Source: Phialocephala subalpina
Taxonomy: Eukaryota > Ascomycota > Leotiomycetes > Helotiales > Mollisiaceae
Assembly (NCBI GenBank): GCA_900073065.1
Contig: FJOG01000030.1
Location: forward strand, 240,198-304,197
DNA: 64,000 bases
Direction of reading: 5' to 3'
The notes under the pieces were generated by a model that was not told the origin of the DNA, searched no databases, and saw only the letters and a program-made list of their open reading frames with translations. Positions 10,201 through 20,260 of the stretch are shown here, in pieces. The first letter of the stretch is position 1. Each line of letters begins with the position of its first letter. Both the position numbers and the translations under genes were made by a program.

Positions 10201-10565
10201 CCGGATGACGCGCTTCTATGGTATATACATCCTTCGAGTCAAATCCTCTATCCAGGATTGTGAAGGCCCTATTCTTCAGCTTGGAGGCTTCTTTGATACC
10301 ATCCATCCTGGTTTAGCATGATATTAGACCTGAGAAGTATGATGAACGTAGCTGAAGGTGGGAAGTCGTGGACGGCTACGTACCAATTCTGATGATATTC
10401 TCTAATCGCGTGCGGACGTCTCCAATCTGAGGCGTAACTGAATTCGAGGCCTAGTGATTGCTTCCCATCGCATAGAATGCCGCCATCATCTTCATCGGGC
10501 GTGCCGTATTGGATAGTATCGCTCTCAGACTCCGAAGCAAATGGATCCATGCTTGAGTCGAACAT
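7298..10565 (-). CDS. GHKL (HSP90/histidine-kinase-fold) ATPase with C-terminal coiled coil
   Basis: Five exons: 10565-10384, 10307-9329, 9284-8582, 8531-8005 and 7945-7298; introns of 76, 44, 50 and 59 nt all have GT...AG, and every join keeps frame, giving about 1012 residues. The first intron splits IREYHQNW|MDGIKEA, the N-box of GHKL ATPases with the catalytic Glu/Asn. About residue 141 the lid glycines GIHGEGFK form the G2 box, and WNNGT about residue 109 sits where the G1 box is expected. The middle third is a serine-rich linker and an unknown globular region. The last 200 residues are a strong Gln/Glu/Leu coiled coil ending in a basic KRKRIRK nuclear-signal-like tract. It probably acts in the nucleus on chromatin or as an ATP-driven clamp, by analogy with MORC-like architectures; it is not clearly MORC. 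Confidence 0.75.
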
Positions 10566-11132
10566 AGCGGAATGAGCTTGGTCGAGCCTGAGTTGTTTCC
10601 TTGCGTGACGGCCGAGACGAAGATTACTTGATCGTAGTCAAGAGAGATGAGAGGAGGTTGAAAGGGAGGGCGCGGATTTAACCTCAAGGGATGAAGGTTG
10701 AGGAAGGTAGCGTCGAAAGTGAATATTGCAATACTGGGTAGAGACGCTTTGCAGATGACTCTCGAAGACTTGGGCACCACTCTACCGCCTCGAGAAGCAC
10801 CGCCCTAATTGTTCTCCGTTGTTTCGTCGTCTCTAGCATTGCGCGGATAATGGCGCGGCTTAACCATTGGAGCGTCAAAAACTGCTCTTGCTAACGTCTG
10901 AAGCGAGGTCAGGGCATTATGCGCATACCAGGTCGGAACCATTTCGGGAGGAATTCGATGGCTCCAGAAACGAGCGCTTCCAGAGGAGTTCGATCGTCGG
11001 CTACATCAGGTCAGAGCCGTTTCTGGAGGAATTTGGGAGGTCCGTAGTCACTTACAGTCGCTTGCAAAAATCGGCTTCGCTCTATTTCGCGCAAAAAATA
11101 ACTAGTGGTTGAAAATCCAAGTCGAGAATTCG

Positions 11133-11490
11133 CAGTCGCTTGCAAAATCGGCTTTCGCCCCCTTGCGCCTAAAAAAATTGTGAGCACAGACCACCTTATC
11201 CATTTTTGGCGCTGACACTTGTATGAATGCCGTCCATTTTCGCTAGCGCAAGGAACACCTCCAAGTTTTGAAAAATTGCACATCGCAACGCGACCACCTC
11301 CAAATACTTCAAATTAAGCTCATTGCGATATAGAAGAAGCTTAAGTGTTTTTTGCTTGTGTTTTGGTGATTCTAAAATTCTAGGGATTTTTGCTACATTT
11401 TTTTTGAATGCGAGAAGCCGTCGGTGAGGTGGTCTGTGCTCACAATTTTTTTTAAGCGAAAGAGGGCGAAGCCGATTTTGCAAGCGACTG
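11133..11490. mobile_element. MITE family A, complete copy, 358 bp
   Basis: Both ends read CAGTCGCTTGCAAAATCGG and continue into the GTGAGCACAGACCACC block, giving inverted repeats of about 75 bp. TA follows the right end (11491-11492); the left flank is CG, so the target duplication has decayed. The core has no ORF of note. An extra partial end lies at 11066-11100. Other termini occur at 171, 31995, 32840, 46480 and 55597. Confidence 0.85.
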
Positions 11491-11509
11491 TACGGAAGGT
11501 GAGAACAGA

Positions 11510-11627
11510 CATTGGATCGCTACGGGTTTGATTGTGTAGGGCTCAGCACCGAGTTTGGACAATTCTAGTGTATGCTTAGCGGATCTTCGATAGCTGCCTG
11601 AGGGTTTCGCACCCTATCTTGGGCGTA
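11510..11627 (+). repeat. Dispersed repeat, uninterrupted copy of the sequence hit by the 6564 MITE
   Basis: Read on the minus strand, this stretch contains GATCCGCTAAGC, then TAC, ACTAGAATTGTCCAAACTCGG and GAGCCCT. The same series flanks the MITE at 6551-6563 and 6814-6845. The copy here has no insertion. It also shares CCCAAGATAGGG with 6520-6531. Confidence 0.8.
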
Positions 11628-11832
11628 ATAGAATTGTGTGTGTGTGTACGGAAGGTGAGTGTATTCTCGTTCATGGGCGAAAGAACTCGAATGCTGTATA
11701 ACTTGTTTAGCTGTCTGTTCAGCTCATGGATATCACAGCTGTTACACTGCGTCGCGAACCAGCCAGTCACACAGCGTGGGCCTACGAACTTTACTCACTA
11801 CTTACAACCAGACTTGTTCGCATCCTAGATGC

Positions 11833-13185
11833 ATGGAGGAAGCCGAATGTGCAATGAAAATAGGCGTCCCCCAAGCGGGCAAGCTGTCCACCTCTTTCAG
11901 CCAGAATACCCTTCTCCTCAAAGCCATCAGCGCATTGAATAAAACCGAGGATAAAACAAGGGAGCAGTGGTACAGCATTCATGATGATTTACTCCGAAAA
12001 ATCAGGGATCTAGTCCGACAAAAAGGAGCCGCACAAAAAGCTTGGCAAGAGGAGAGGACGAGTGTCCGAAAGCAGAGAGCCAGGATCATACGTCAGCTAA
12101 GCCATCCAGATGTTGTTGAGGAGTCCACGGGAATAGATGTCACTCGAGTAGCCCATCCCTCTGGCAGGAGCAACCTCCTCTTGAAAGCTATCGAAACATT
12201 GAAAGACAACGAGGACCAGACAAGGAAGCAATGGCATAGAACCCGCGATGATTTATCTCAGCAATTGAAATATCTGCGCCGACGAAGACAGGCTGGTCGA
12301 GATGCTTGGCAAGAGGCAAGGAAGGATCTACGAAGACAGTGCGCGAAGCTCTCCAAACAACTCAGCGACCTCGAAAAGGAACAAAAGCAAGAAGTTCTGC
12401 AGAATTCTCTTTCGTGAGCTATAATTTCATCGTCCTAATTCCCCCATCTAACGTCTTAAAGGGCAATTCAAGACAGATTTCCGTGGGATAGACTCCCTCT
12501 TGAGATTCGCCACATGATACTACGTATGCTCCTTGTCCACGATAAACATATAATCGCTAGAGGTGACTTTTGGCTTTATAAAGCGACCATGGACCAAAGT
12601 TCTATCACGAAGATCTGTCCAGTTTCAAAGAGTATGCGGGATCAGGCCTATCAGATATTTTACAGCACCAACACATTCAGGTTTTCAAGCCCGGATTATT
12701 TGACAAGCGTTCTTACAGCAACACAAATACATTTGACTTTGAGTCATGTAGTTCTCCACATTAATAGCGACGCCACAAAAAACTGCAAATGCTTCACTCA
12801 GCTCCAAAAATGCAGAAATCTCAAATCACTGCGCATAGTTCTGGACCAGCAGTTACATACACGCAAAACACGGGCATTTCATGGGATACTGCCATTTCGA
12901 GAGCCATTACCGAAATTGCAAGATTTGGATGTGACCATCTCTCCCTACCGTCTCTTTAGATTTGATCATGCAGAAGAATACGTGCATTTAGTGCGGAGTC
13001 AATTTAAAGAGCTGCTAATGGTAACTATACTGTCTGACTTCCCTAGCCTTATTCCTCAACTAACTTTCCTTACAGTTGACTCGAAAGGATGGCTTACTAA
13101 GCACAGGAAGCAGTTTTCAACAAAGGCCAGACAAATCTCCAAGGACTGCTACCGCAAATCGGCGCAGTCGCACCTGAAGAGTTGA
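11833..13185 (+). CDS. Duplicated coiled-coil module fused to an F-box-like domain
   Basis: Exon 1 is 11833-12413, the intron is 12414-12461 (48 nt, GTGAGC, branch CTAAC, AAAG), and exon 2 is 12462-13185, giving 434 residues. Residues about 15-95 and 110-180 are imperfect repeats: NTLLLKAISALNKTEDKTRE against SNLLLKAIETLKDNEDQTRK, each followed by a basic helix with AWQE. The spliced product then shows PWDRLPLEIRHMILRMLLV, the fungal L-P-x-E-I-R F-box-like signature, and a region with RRxxLxxLxIV-type spacing. No signal peptide. I infer an adaptor-type protein; the helical repeat pair is unusual for this group. Confidence 0.65.
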
Positions 13186-14022
13186 TGCCACAGAGAAAGC
13201 GTGGTAGGGTATCAAGCGGGTTCTCACGCGGCCTGGAAACTGCCAAAAGGTTACGGGACAGGGTTGTAAGTAGACGTTCACAGAAAGACGAGACTTAATA
13301 TGCCTGCGGAGAATAGAATCGATGGCAAAGCTGGTGGCAACCGCATCCGAGTCGAGAACACCCATCATATAATTCTGCAGACTCATCATCGCGCCTCCTG
13401 GCTGGGCAGAATATCGTGCTGCATCTTCTAGCAGGCACCCGGTAGCGTAACCACCTCCAAGCGTTGTCACATTTCTTTGGAATCTACTGCAGGTGCCCCA
13501 TACCAGAGAAAGGGTCACAACACTTCCCCAACACCTACCCTAGAGATAGCTCTTTGGTCCTTCTATAAATCAAAATCATCTCTTCTCTCTCTCTCTAGGT
13601 GTGGCCCCTTCATTCTGTCATAGACCCGATTCAAGAATCGATAACAAATCAAGGATTAATCATTATCTCAAAGTTGACGGCGATCATATAAAAAGATCAG
13701 AACAAAAAGCATAACTTGCATATATCATGGAATACAAGCTTGGAAGGCTTACGGCTCAAGGTCTACAACCGAACTTTGCAAAAGAACCCTTCTAGAACAG
13801 TAACATCGTACCTTTTTGCAGCTCAACACATGCGTCTAACATGGGCGGGCGTGTGACTTCGTTCATTCTGCTACTATCGGGTTAAAACCATGAACCAAAA
13901 ACCTTCCTCCCGTGTTGAGACGGCAGCGTTATAACATCAAAGATCAATCAATGCACAACCACTTTCCATTCCTTCCGTATCTTGTCTTGAACATCACAAC
14001 CAAAGCTGCGGCTCGGTCAAAT
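13186..14022. other. Intergenic stretch, possible decayed coding piece
   Basis: The minus-strand frame 13518-13117 contains RNVTTLGGGYATGCLLEDAA and looks protein-like in composition, but I do not recognise it and it overlaps the 3' end of the gene before it. A CT-rich run occurs at 13582-13598. Otherwise nothing clear. Confidence 0.3.
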
Positions 14023-14611
14023 TCAGCAAGCCAAATTTCCATTCTGGTTACCAATGCAGCCATCTAGCAACGATAGTAAGCCAAGAATATCCAGCAATGT
14101 ATCAATTGGATATTTTGACTCACCTAGTTCTATATCGGCAGCATACCCGTTGCCAGAGACATCTGAACATTCACAAAGTAGTACCGTGGTTCCACCTACA
14201 ATATAGCAATCACCGCAGCTTGAAGCGAAGCCACTTCTAAACAGGAGAATTAGAATATGAAATATCAATTAAAGGTAAAAGAAAGGTAAATAAATAGGAA
14301 GGAGAAACGCTAGCGAGAAATGAGGATAAATTACGTACCCGCCACACTCGAATGAGATGTTAGCTTTTCATCTTATGAAAAGGGCGAGGGAAGGAACTTA
14401 CGTAAAGATCTCCATCTAAGTTATTGATGCAACCGTTCAGATCAAGTTCCGTATAATGTTGTCCTCCATTGGCCTGCGTGCAAACTGCTTTTAAAGTGGA
14501 ACCTTGAAAGTCGATACGCATACAACTTTCTGCAAAACCTCCATCGGAGGCAAGTGCCTTTGGGATAACCATGACTAAGAGCGCCGTGGTGAAAATGGGA
14601 ATGAAATGCAT
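14023..14611 (-). CDS. Secreted cyanovirin-N (CVNH) lectin-like protein
   Basis: Four exons: 14611-14402, 14346-14339 (8 nt), 14236-14124 and 14063-14023, giving 123 residues. The start is MHFIPIFTTALLVMVIPKA, a signal peptide ending near ALA|SDGG. Two CVNH repeats follow: GGFAESC...LDLNGCINNLDGDLYC and GFASSC...IELDGCIGNQNGNLAC. The 8-nt exon supplies CGG, so that both repeats end in L-x-C, which is strong internal support. All introns are GT-AG (55, 102 and 60 nt). CVNH proteins bind oligomannose glycans. Here it would act outside the cell, and its target is unknown. A TATA-like box lies 100 bp upstream. Confidence 0.85.
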
Positions 14612-14710
14612 GTCGTTGCTCTTATCTGGTATCGAAGTCGTTTCAAAAGTAATAGATATGAATCGACAATTAACCAAAAGTTCGATTGGGGAATAGGGAA
14701 ATACTTTCAC

Positions 14711-14718
14711 TTTTTATA
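14711..14718 (-). promoter_or_regulatory. TATA-like box for the cyanovirin-N gene
   Basis: Minus-strand TATAAAAA about 100 bp upstream of the ATG at 14611. Spacing fits a eukaryotic core promoter. Confidence 0.45.
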
Positions 14719-14722
14719 CACC

Positions 14723-16189
14723 AGCCAGCGTTGATATTCCCCGCGCTTGAATACATGCGGTATCTCATTTGAGGGACGAAGATCTCGTGGCTATTTGGCG
14801 TCGGATATCTGAACAATAGGATTCGAGAGAGTACAGTAGGCGAGAATATGCGAACGCGGATGCGAGCATGTCAGATGCTCACCACTTCCTCGGCTAAGTT
14901 GTCCATTTAAAATATCGGGATTTCGGAAAAAGATGAACCATGACATTGAAAATAAGGTGAAAAGCTAGACAGGACACAATCTAAGCATCTGGTTTGTGTA
15001 TCACAAGGTCATCCTCCGTCTTCTTTCCACTCCTCTTCTTGCTCTTACCTTCCGAATCTGATTTTGTTATATCCACTGCCTTAAGCTCTTTTGAGGCGTC
15101 GGTTGTTAATCATGAGGCAGAAGCTCAAGGGAAAACCATTCCCCCTCTCCCTCTCACTGCAACACTACCTTCGTCCGTGTATATAAATCGCGAGGGGTAC
15201 GAATGCCTGTAAGGGTTTGAGTCAAGGTATGTATTGATTCTAGATACAAGACGTAACGCGAGGAATCAAGAAGAAGATTGGCGATTCCTCGCGCTTTTAA
15301 AGAAGTGAAACGAGATCACATGATATCTAAACACGTGTCCAACACGTCAACCCGTGACAATGCCAGAGAAAGTGCACCCATAAGGAAAAAGGCACCTTTT
15401 TTTAGTAGGCACCCACCAAAAATGGGGGACCCGTCCACCCACGGTACCGTGGATTTGACGGTACGGGTTACGCTCTTGGTGACACGCCACGCAACTTGAA
15501 TCCTTGCCAAGAGCTTTCCCATGCCTGAGGCCGTGCAGACCTTATCAGTTGAAGGTTGATCCGGACCGTTCCTTCAACAACACGCATCAACCCCAAAATC
15601 AACCCCAGACGACTCGACTCCACCTTAGGCTGACTATCCACTGAGATCGCGACCTAGATCATCTAAATCACCCACGCCCACTAGATCAAGATGTCAGTCT
15701 CGTTTCAAGAGTATACCCCACCTTTCCTCGCGCTACGATCGATACCATTACCTTCCCTTCTTGCCCGAAGTACGGAGACCTTTTCGGTTTTTTACTCGTT
15801 ATTATTGATGTACAGGTTGTTTTCTCAATTTGGGATGTGTATCAACTTCTTCCTAGCGTATAAGGCTAGTGGATGCCGCCTTCATTTCCGCTCATGCTGC
15901 CCAGTGGCATCGAGGCTGTCGCACCAATCACTTGCCTGGAGAGCCATGGACACAGACATTGATCTCCCCGGCTCCTTATCTCGTATTCCTCTCTTCTTGT
16001 TTCTTCTAGATATTAAGATATACAGACGTTCTTGAAACTACTACGACTCCTGCGTCTCCCCTAGCGTCCGTACTGTATATATACGTAAGAATCGTTCTAG
16101 CGGATTCTATGTTATGTGGCCATTACACTGTAATACCATTGCCACAGCTGTTCCACCACGTAATCAGACCGCGTGCTTGGATTACTTGA
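14723..16189. other. Long stretch without a recognisable gene
   Basis: A plus-strand frame from ATG at 15691 to 16035 (114 residues, hydrophobic middle around LLLMYRLFSQFGMCINFFL) is the only notable ORF and is not recognised. Near 15425-15470 CACCCACGGTACCGTGG forms a small palindrome. I see no RNA gene. Confidence 0.3.
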
Positions 16190-16807
16190 TTAGACTCGGA
16201 TAAATGCTCCCAATACTCTCTGCGCGAATCCCAACGCCTGGGGTAGAAGGTATGGTTCGTTTCCAGGAGTGACACGGACAAGCGGCTCAAAGGGCATGAT
16301 AGCCTTGCTAGCTATAACTAAGACCCGCCACGTTTCACAACAGCCTGTTTCATCCTGCTCATTGACAGCCTCCCAGCGTAGATGTACATTTGCGTTAGTA
16401 TTATGCTTTGAAACCTGCATCTGGTTAAGGGTCCCAGTATTCTGCGAGTAGTCTAACCAAAGTTTTGGTTCAGGTCCAGGGATAGCATGCGAGATACTCG
16501 CGATATCTGAGAATCGGACGGTTCCAGAGTAGATGCCTAAGAAATCCCCTGGAAGTACTGGGATTATAGGACACACAGCGAGGCGCTTGTCGCCGTGTGG
16601 CAAAAGAGATATAAAGATAGCTTTATTCCAATGCTGGTGCGTGTTAGCACGATCATTGAAAAGGCTTCCTAGACTCTTAGACGAAGTTGCTTTGACTGTC
16701 GTCGCAAACTTGAAAGCAGCCTTTTCGTCATTAGAGTACCACTCATTGGAAGCATCATTCCATAATGAATCCGCAACTTGAAGTCTTCCGGCGACATGCT
16801 TTTGCAT
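16190..16807 (-). CDS. SET-like domain protein (tentative)
   Basis: Reads 205 residues from ATG. The segment PVLPGDFLGIYSGTVRFSD resembles the SET-N strand pair, KLWLDYSQNTGTLN and HNTNANVHLRWE resemble the SET insert and the N-H-x-x-x-P-N-x-x-x-x-W motif, and VLVIASKAIMPFEPLVR resembles the last strand before the G-E-E-L element. The usual N-H-S and D-Y residues are altered, so methyltransferase activity is doubtful. The frame is closed upstream near 16830, and a first exon may be missing. It may be a domesticated or decaying gene. Confidence 0.4.
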   Translation of the reverse strand: MQKHVAGRLQVADSLWNDASNEWYSNDEKAAFKFATTVKATSSKSLGSLFNDRANTHQHWNKAIFISLLPHGDKRLAVCPIIPVLPGDFLGIYSGTVRFSDIASISHAIPGPEPKLWLDYSQNTGTLNQMQVSKHNTNANVHLRWEAVNEQDETGCCETWRVLVIASKAIMPFEPLVRVTPGNEPYLLPQALGFAQRVLGAFIRV

Positions 16808-17183
16808 GAGACGGGATCTGCCCGAAAAATCTCCTTACCGGATCCCCAAAAGAGATAATCCACTGAGGATGGCTCTGCCAACGCTGGCGGTGGTGCTGGG
16901 GTCTACGAGGGGAACATGACAGAGCTATAAGCGATGCAGCTAACCGCATCGCCGCTGCAGAGCAGCATATCAGCGTGGGGAAGTTTTGGAGTGGGGGGCC
17001 GAGAAGAGATGGTTCTTAGAGTGCGCGTTTGTTCCACATGATGGTGCTTTGGTTGTGGGAGACAGAATTTAATTTTGGACTTGTGGTGTTGTTGGAGAAG
17101 TGAGCGTTAACAGCATACTAGAATTGCCCTTTGATGGAAAGTGGACGATGGCTAAACAAACGTACAAATTCAAACCAATTGCC
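16808..17183. other. Intergenic, no gene seen
   Basis: Short overlapping frames only. It contains no repeat that I could match elsewhere in the window. Confidence 0.3.
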
Positions 17184-17740
17184 TCAGTGAAATAAACGAT
17201 GTGCTGATTTGCCAGCACGCATGTCACAACAGTCCCTGCCCACAACGTCCTCGTGTTCGTTCCCATTGTTCCCATCGCTCTTGTATGCACCATTGACCAT
17301 GTTTGTCGACTCCACGGGTCTGACCTTGTCAGGCCGTCCAAAGGTGTTGTTGATCGTATCTTCTAAGAATGATCCTATAAGCAGCCTGTTCTCCTGGTCC
17401 TCTTGTAACATTGTTGCTACAGTCTCTCTCTCTCTCTCTCTCCTATCAAGCTCTGCACGCTGCTCGGAAATGGCTTGAAGTTACTCATCGAGCCTATTTT
17501 CTAAGAAGTTCTTGTTAAGTTCTATATCTCTGATTCGACTCCCGATCTCGAGGTGCAGATTTTCCAGCTCTGCAGCTCTTGAGTCATCGCCGAGAGTCTG
17601 TGCAAGCCGTGACGCAGACTGGATCATCTTGTGTATCCCTCGTACACTCGTAGAAAGTCGATGCACAGCCGTGTGTCGAAGCACATTTATAGAGAAGACT
17701 TCTTTTAGAGATTTCGTCAAGAGTAAATACAAATATCGTC
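17184..17740 (-). pseudogene. Coiled-coil gene remnant split by one TAA stop
   Basis: The frame from about 17740 encodes a helical, charged region (HRLSTSVRGIHKMIQSASRL, then AAELENLHLEIGSRIRDIE) and hits TAA at 17481-17483. The same frame continues open to 17184 with QAISEQRAELDRRERERE and LQEDQENRLLIGSFLED. The heptad pattern runs through the stop, so TAA replaced a residue, most simply Gln (CAA). The RERERE part is encoded by a CT microsatellite at 17427-17443. The 5' start is not found. Family unknown. Confidence 0.5.
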
Positions 17741-19618
17741 ATGTGATTACGCGAGGGATCAAATTTCCTTTCCTTCCCAAATCGGGAACATTGTGTAATA
17801 CGCATTTCTTATTAAGAGACGTCCCTATGAAGCGAAAATGTGACGGCTCAAGACGAACAGTACTGGGTTAGCAACTCCATTCGCCTAGTCAACTGTCTAT
17901 ACAAAGAGAACAAGCTAAGGAGAGAAGGAGAGCTGAGAGCAGAGCTCTATATATACACAGTACGGGTCACGTGTCATAGTTGCCTAAGGCTCACAGCCCC
18001 CCGGGCGCACCAGGCCGTGACAGAAAATCCCTGCCGACCGAAACGCGACCCCTGTCAGCGAATCAAAATAATTAATTTATCAACACAAAGCAATTTTCCC
18101 GCATCTATAGTATATCAATCTAATCTGCTGCTTCTACGTTTTCATATACGTAACGCGGCTTCATTATGCCTTACAACAAAGTCAATTGGTTGCAGTTCGA
18201 ATGTATTCTACATCTAGCTAGTTTCCCGACTCCCGCTTCTCTACAACGTTCTTAACGAGATCTTTATAGCTGGAAAATGACTGATTACTTACAGCAGCTA
18301 CATTAATTGATATATAAATGCTCGTTGATGCACGTCTAGTGCAGGAGGGCGAAAGAGGGCGAGGAAGAGGGCGAAGGTGCGTTTTCGCCCTCTTTTCTGG
18401 GAGGTTTTCATGGTCTCTTTGATATCCCGATTCTCAGATGATGATTTCCATCGCTTCGTAATCTGGAGAGGAGGCTTTCTCGACCAGGGAGCATCTTTCT
18501 CACTCAAGTTCACATCGAGCAGCTTTCTCCCGTCTCCGAAGTGCGATCATCGATCCAGACATTGTTCACTCTAGTCAGAAACTCTTTTGAAGAGCTCAAA
18601 GTGTCTGAGGCTTCCAGGCACGTGATCCAGAGTTGACGATGCCAAGCCTTCGAGCTTCTTAGAAGCAGCCACACCTCTCCATCCACTTCCAACAACAGTG
18701 TTGCGGCGAGGAAGGAGCCACTTATTTGCGCATTGCATTCAACATCAGATGGATAGTCTTGTTAAGTATCATCTCTGGTTTCATTCTCCTTCGAGCCTTG
18801 TCAGCGCATCTCGTCGATTCAACTACAATCCAATCCTCTCGACTCCTGGCCTGTCCTGGCACTCGAACCACCTCTTGCGGACGGCACAAATGAGTGGGCA
18901 ATCGTGCAGAGATATGGTAGAATATTGGTAGGAAGGTGAGTGCTTTGTGCGAATTCGGGTTGAGCTACAAGCTAATTTATGGTGACGTAGGACCTCAAGT
19001 TGAAGATAGCAAGCACGACTCGACCATGCGACGAACCCTACAATCGATCGATGGCAGACTAAAATTAGGTTGAGCTTCAACTAAGAGAGGAATGCCGTCA
19101 TTCGTTATACCGTCTGCAGATGAGAATGCCTGCTACTTGGAAAACAATTGCTTGCCTACCAGCAATCCTCTGACTCCCGTGGATATACAACATACTCAGA
19201 AGGAGAGGTTGCAATCTGTCAAGTACTGTCGCTTTTAGTGAGGCAAAGAGAGATGGCCATTTCTCTCCGTCGGTCGTTTATCACACCAGGATTTCGAGCT
19301 AGAATTGTTATGTTACATCTGCTCGTTGCTCCAATTCGGAGATACTTTTTGCGAGGTGTATGTGATAGTTCGCGATTACTTGGACTTTCATCTACTTGAT
19401 CGAGAGATCGAAAACATCTACAGCTACTGTTTTGAGTCGCTCCCTTGCCTTTCCGTACTCGTTCGAAGCAGTAATTGAACGCATGTAAGAAGCAGTGTTT
19501 CTTGCTTGCAGAGTACATGCTACATCGTCCATAATTTATCAGAGAAATACAGTTTCATCAGTGCTGGACCTAGAACTCCCTCTAGTTCAGCTTCTTGCTT
19601 CTATGACCTTAACAGACC

Positions 19619-19775
19619 TTACCGGTTCAAGCCACCTTTCCATCTGATGCAGAGTTGACTAATACCAATTAAGTCAGGATGATCTGCAATCTGTAGGAGG
19701 CACAGCAATTTTTATATGCTTGTTTTATGTCTTGAGGATAAGATGCCTTGGCTAGGAGCCAATGGTGAGTAGTCG
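19619..19775 (+). repeat. Diverged direct repeat, copy 1
   Basis: Shares ACCGGTTCAAGCCACC, TGATCTGCAATCTG, GTTTTATGT and TTGGCTAG-GAGCCAATGGT with 19887-20046 in the same order, at about 272-bp offset. The palindrome TTGGCTAG...GCCAATGG is at its right end. Confidence 0.75.
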
Positions 19776-19886
19776 CGTTCGCATGGCCCAGGGGCTGAAA
19801 CACCATAGCAACCTGTCTCGCAAGGCTTCCCTCTTTGCTCTTAATCCGTGCGCCGGAGGAGTAATCTCCAACATTTCCGCTTCTAG

Positions 19887-20046
19887 GACTTTACCGGTTC
19901 AAGCCACCATTCCCGTCTGATGCAGCGCTGACTGCTATGAAATGACTCCGTGTGATCTGCAATCTGAAAAAAGCGCGGCAGTTCCCATAAGCACGTTTTA
20001 TGTGCTGAGCATAAATACCCTTGGCTAGAGCCAATGGTAGTTGTGT
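19887..20046 (+). repeat. Diverged direct repeat, copy 2
   Basis: Partner of 19619-19775, ending in GGCTAGAGCCAATGGTAG. No coding capacity; the origin may be a tandem duplication of an unknown element. Confidence 0.75.
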
Positions 20047-20260
20047 GTGGCAATTCGCAAGGTCCTAGGACTGACATGTTTAGTTCGACTAAATCTTGCA
20101 CAAGGCAGACTATGCGGTACAGCCACCTACGGAGGCATGGCTACCATTTAGTATCGTAGCTACAAGGAGGCAAGAAGCGCGGTGGACTCTCCAAATTTGA
20201 TAACCAAGTAAAGTCCACATAGGGTTTGCCCATCTTCCAAAGATATGAGAAATCGTCGGT

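Larger units (their letters stand above)
17870..20260. other. Gene-poor stretch with a duplicated segment
   Basis: No convincing gene. A GAGGGCGAAAGAGGGCG run at about 18346-18405 can fold on TTTTCGCCCTC. The minus-strand frame 18695-18510 looks weakly protein-like but is unrecognised. Two related segments lie at 19619-19775 and 19887-20046. Confidence 0.35.
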
